Source of the DNA: Martinezella lusitana
Lineage (GTDB): Bacteria > Pseudomonadota > Alphaproteobacteria > Rhizobiales > Rhizobiaceae
Direction: 5' to 3'
Length of the DNA: 64,000 nt
Assembly (NCBI RefSeq): GCF_016901135.1
Contig: NZ_JAFEVL010000075.1
Location: 310,001-374,000, forward strand
Shown: positions 63,649 to 64,000 of the stretch, piece after piece
Position numbering within the stretch: position 1 is the stretch's first letter
How the letters are laid out: each line of letters begins with the position of its first letter
Notes under the pieces: generated by a model
Databases searched by the model: none
Told to the model about the DNA's origin: nothing
What the model saw: the letters and a program-made list of their open reading frames with translations, nothing else
Program-made: the position numbers and the translations under genes

Positions 63649-64000
63649 ATGCGTTATCTCATCACCGGAACCGCCGGGTTCATCGGCTTCCATCTTGCAA
63701 GACGCCTGCTCGACGAAGGTCATTTCGTCGTTGGTTTCGATGGCATGACGCCCTACTACGACGTCAAGCTCAAGGAGAAGCGCACGGCCATCCTGGCGCG
63801 TTCCAACGGCTTCAAAGCCGTCGTCGGAATGCTGGAGGACAAGGCAGCACTTGACCACGCCGCAGAGCTGGCGGAACCCGACGTCATCGTCCACCTCGCC
63901 GCTCAGGCGGGCGTGCGCTACAGCCTCGAAAATCCGCGCTCCTACGTCGATTCCAACGTCACAGGCTCGTTCAACGTCCTGGAACTGGCGAGAAACCTGC
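63649..64000 (+). CDS. lpsL: UDP-glucuronate 4-epimerase LpsL, 3' end cut by window
   Basis: This is the first 117 residues of an NAD-dependent sugar epimerase. The fingerprint MRYLITGTAGFIGFHLARRL is at the N-terminus, followed by DGMTPYYDVKLKEKR and the typical HLAAQAGVRYSLENPRSYVD. The latter, with PRSYVDSNVTGSFNVLE, fits UDP-glucuronate 4-epimerases, which make UDP-galacturonate. The start is 14 bp after rkpK, so the two form an operon supplying uronic acids for LPS or capsular polysaccharide. The C-terminal two-thirds lies beyond the window. Confidence 0.9.
   Translation, partial: MRYLITGTAGFIGFHLARRLLDEGHFVVGFDGMTPYYDVKLKEKRTAILARSNGFKAVVGMLEDKAALDHAAELAEPDVIVHLAAQAGVRYSLENPRSYVDSNVTGSFNVLELARNL

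Overview
The window is a high-GC alphaproteobacterial chromosome segment. Gene content and order point to the Rhizobiaceae, most likely the genus Rhizobium. The main pointers are a urtABCDE/ureDABCEFG block with rhizobial filler genes, an essential cell-cycle block (sciP, a fliJ-like gene, ctrA, an orphan receiver, chpT, eipA), livKHMGF with a DUF6867 gene, soxBDAG sarcosine oxidase, rpoH, purA and the adjacent rkpK-lpsL pair. Assignments rest on protein motifs and context read by eye; no database search was run.

Layout. 1-2.8 kb: end of an NMT1/THI5-type ABC importer operon. 3.1-7.7 kb: two-gene RND efflux system. 7.7-21.8 kb, all on the minus strand: the urea system, read urtA-B-C-D-(unknown)-E, ureD-A-(DUF1272)-B-(LprI-like)-(accessory protein)-C, then a diguanylate cyclase, then ureE-F-G. 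22.0-26.3 kb: divergent two-component system whose kinase is fused to a complete transporter-like domain. 26.4-27.3 kb: 2-hydroxyacid dehydrogenase. 27.4-30.7 kb: small mobile island bounded by a 24-bp exact direct repeat, holding a decayed phage prohead protease, an HNH endonuclease gene, an IS630 element and short unknown genes. 30.7-36.4 kb: branched-chain amino acid importer. 36.7-44.4 kb: dimethylglycine dehydrogenase-like enzyme and heterotetrameric sarcosine oxidase. 44.7-51.2 kb: cysQ and the CtrA cell-cycle block. 51.4-64 kb: coiled-coil protein, RNA methyltransferase, pseudouridine synthase, rpoH, a large single-pass membrane protein, purA, a methyltransferase, a GNAT enzyme, UDP-glucose dehydrogenase and the start of UDP-glucuronate epimerase.

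How the genes work together. UrtABCDE should import urea, which the nickel urease UreABC (matured by UreDEFG) splits to ammonia and CO2. The divergent transporter-kinase and LuxR-type regulator are the obvious candidates to sense the substrate and control urtA; a palindrome lies between the two genes. The sox and dimethylglycine enzymes share a one-carbon theme, stripping methyl groups from glycine-betaine derivatives onto tetrahydrofolate. SciP, CtrA and ChpT form the core of the alphaproteobacterial cell-cycle phosphorelay, and EipA is a known CtrA-linked envelope protein in Brucella.

The most interesting items are the transporter-histidine kinase fusion with an eight-cysteine linker, the direct-repeat-bounded island that ends inside the livK terminator, a diguanylate cyclase with a degenerate inhibitory site embedded in the urease operon, and an unknown membrane-anchored gene inside the urt operon. 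No tRNA, rRNA or CRISPR array was seen.
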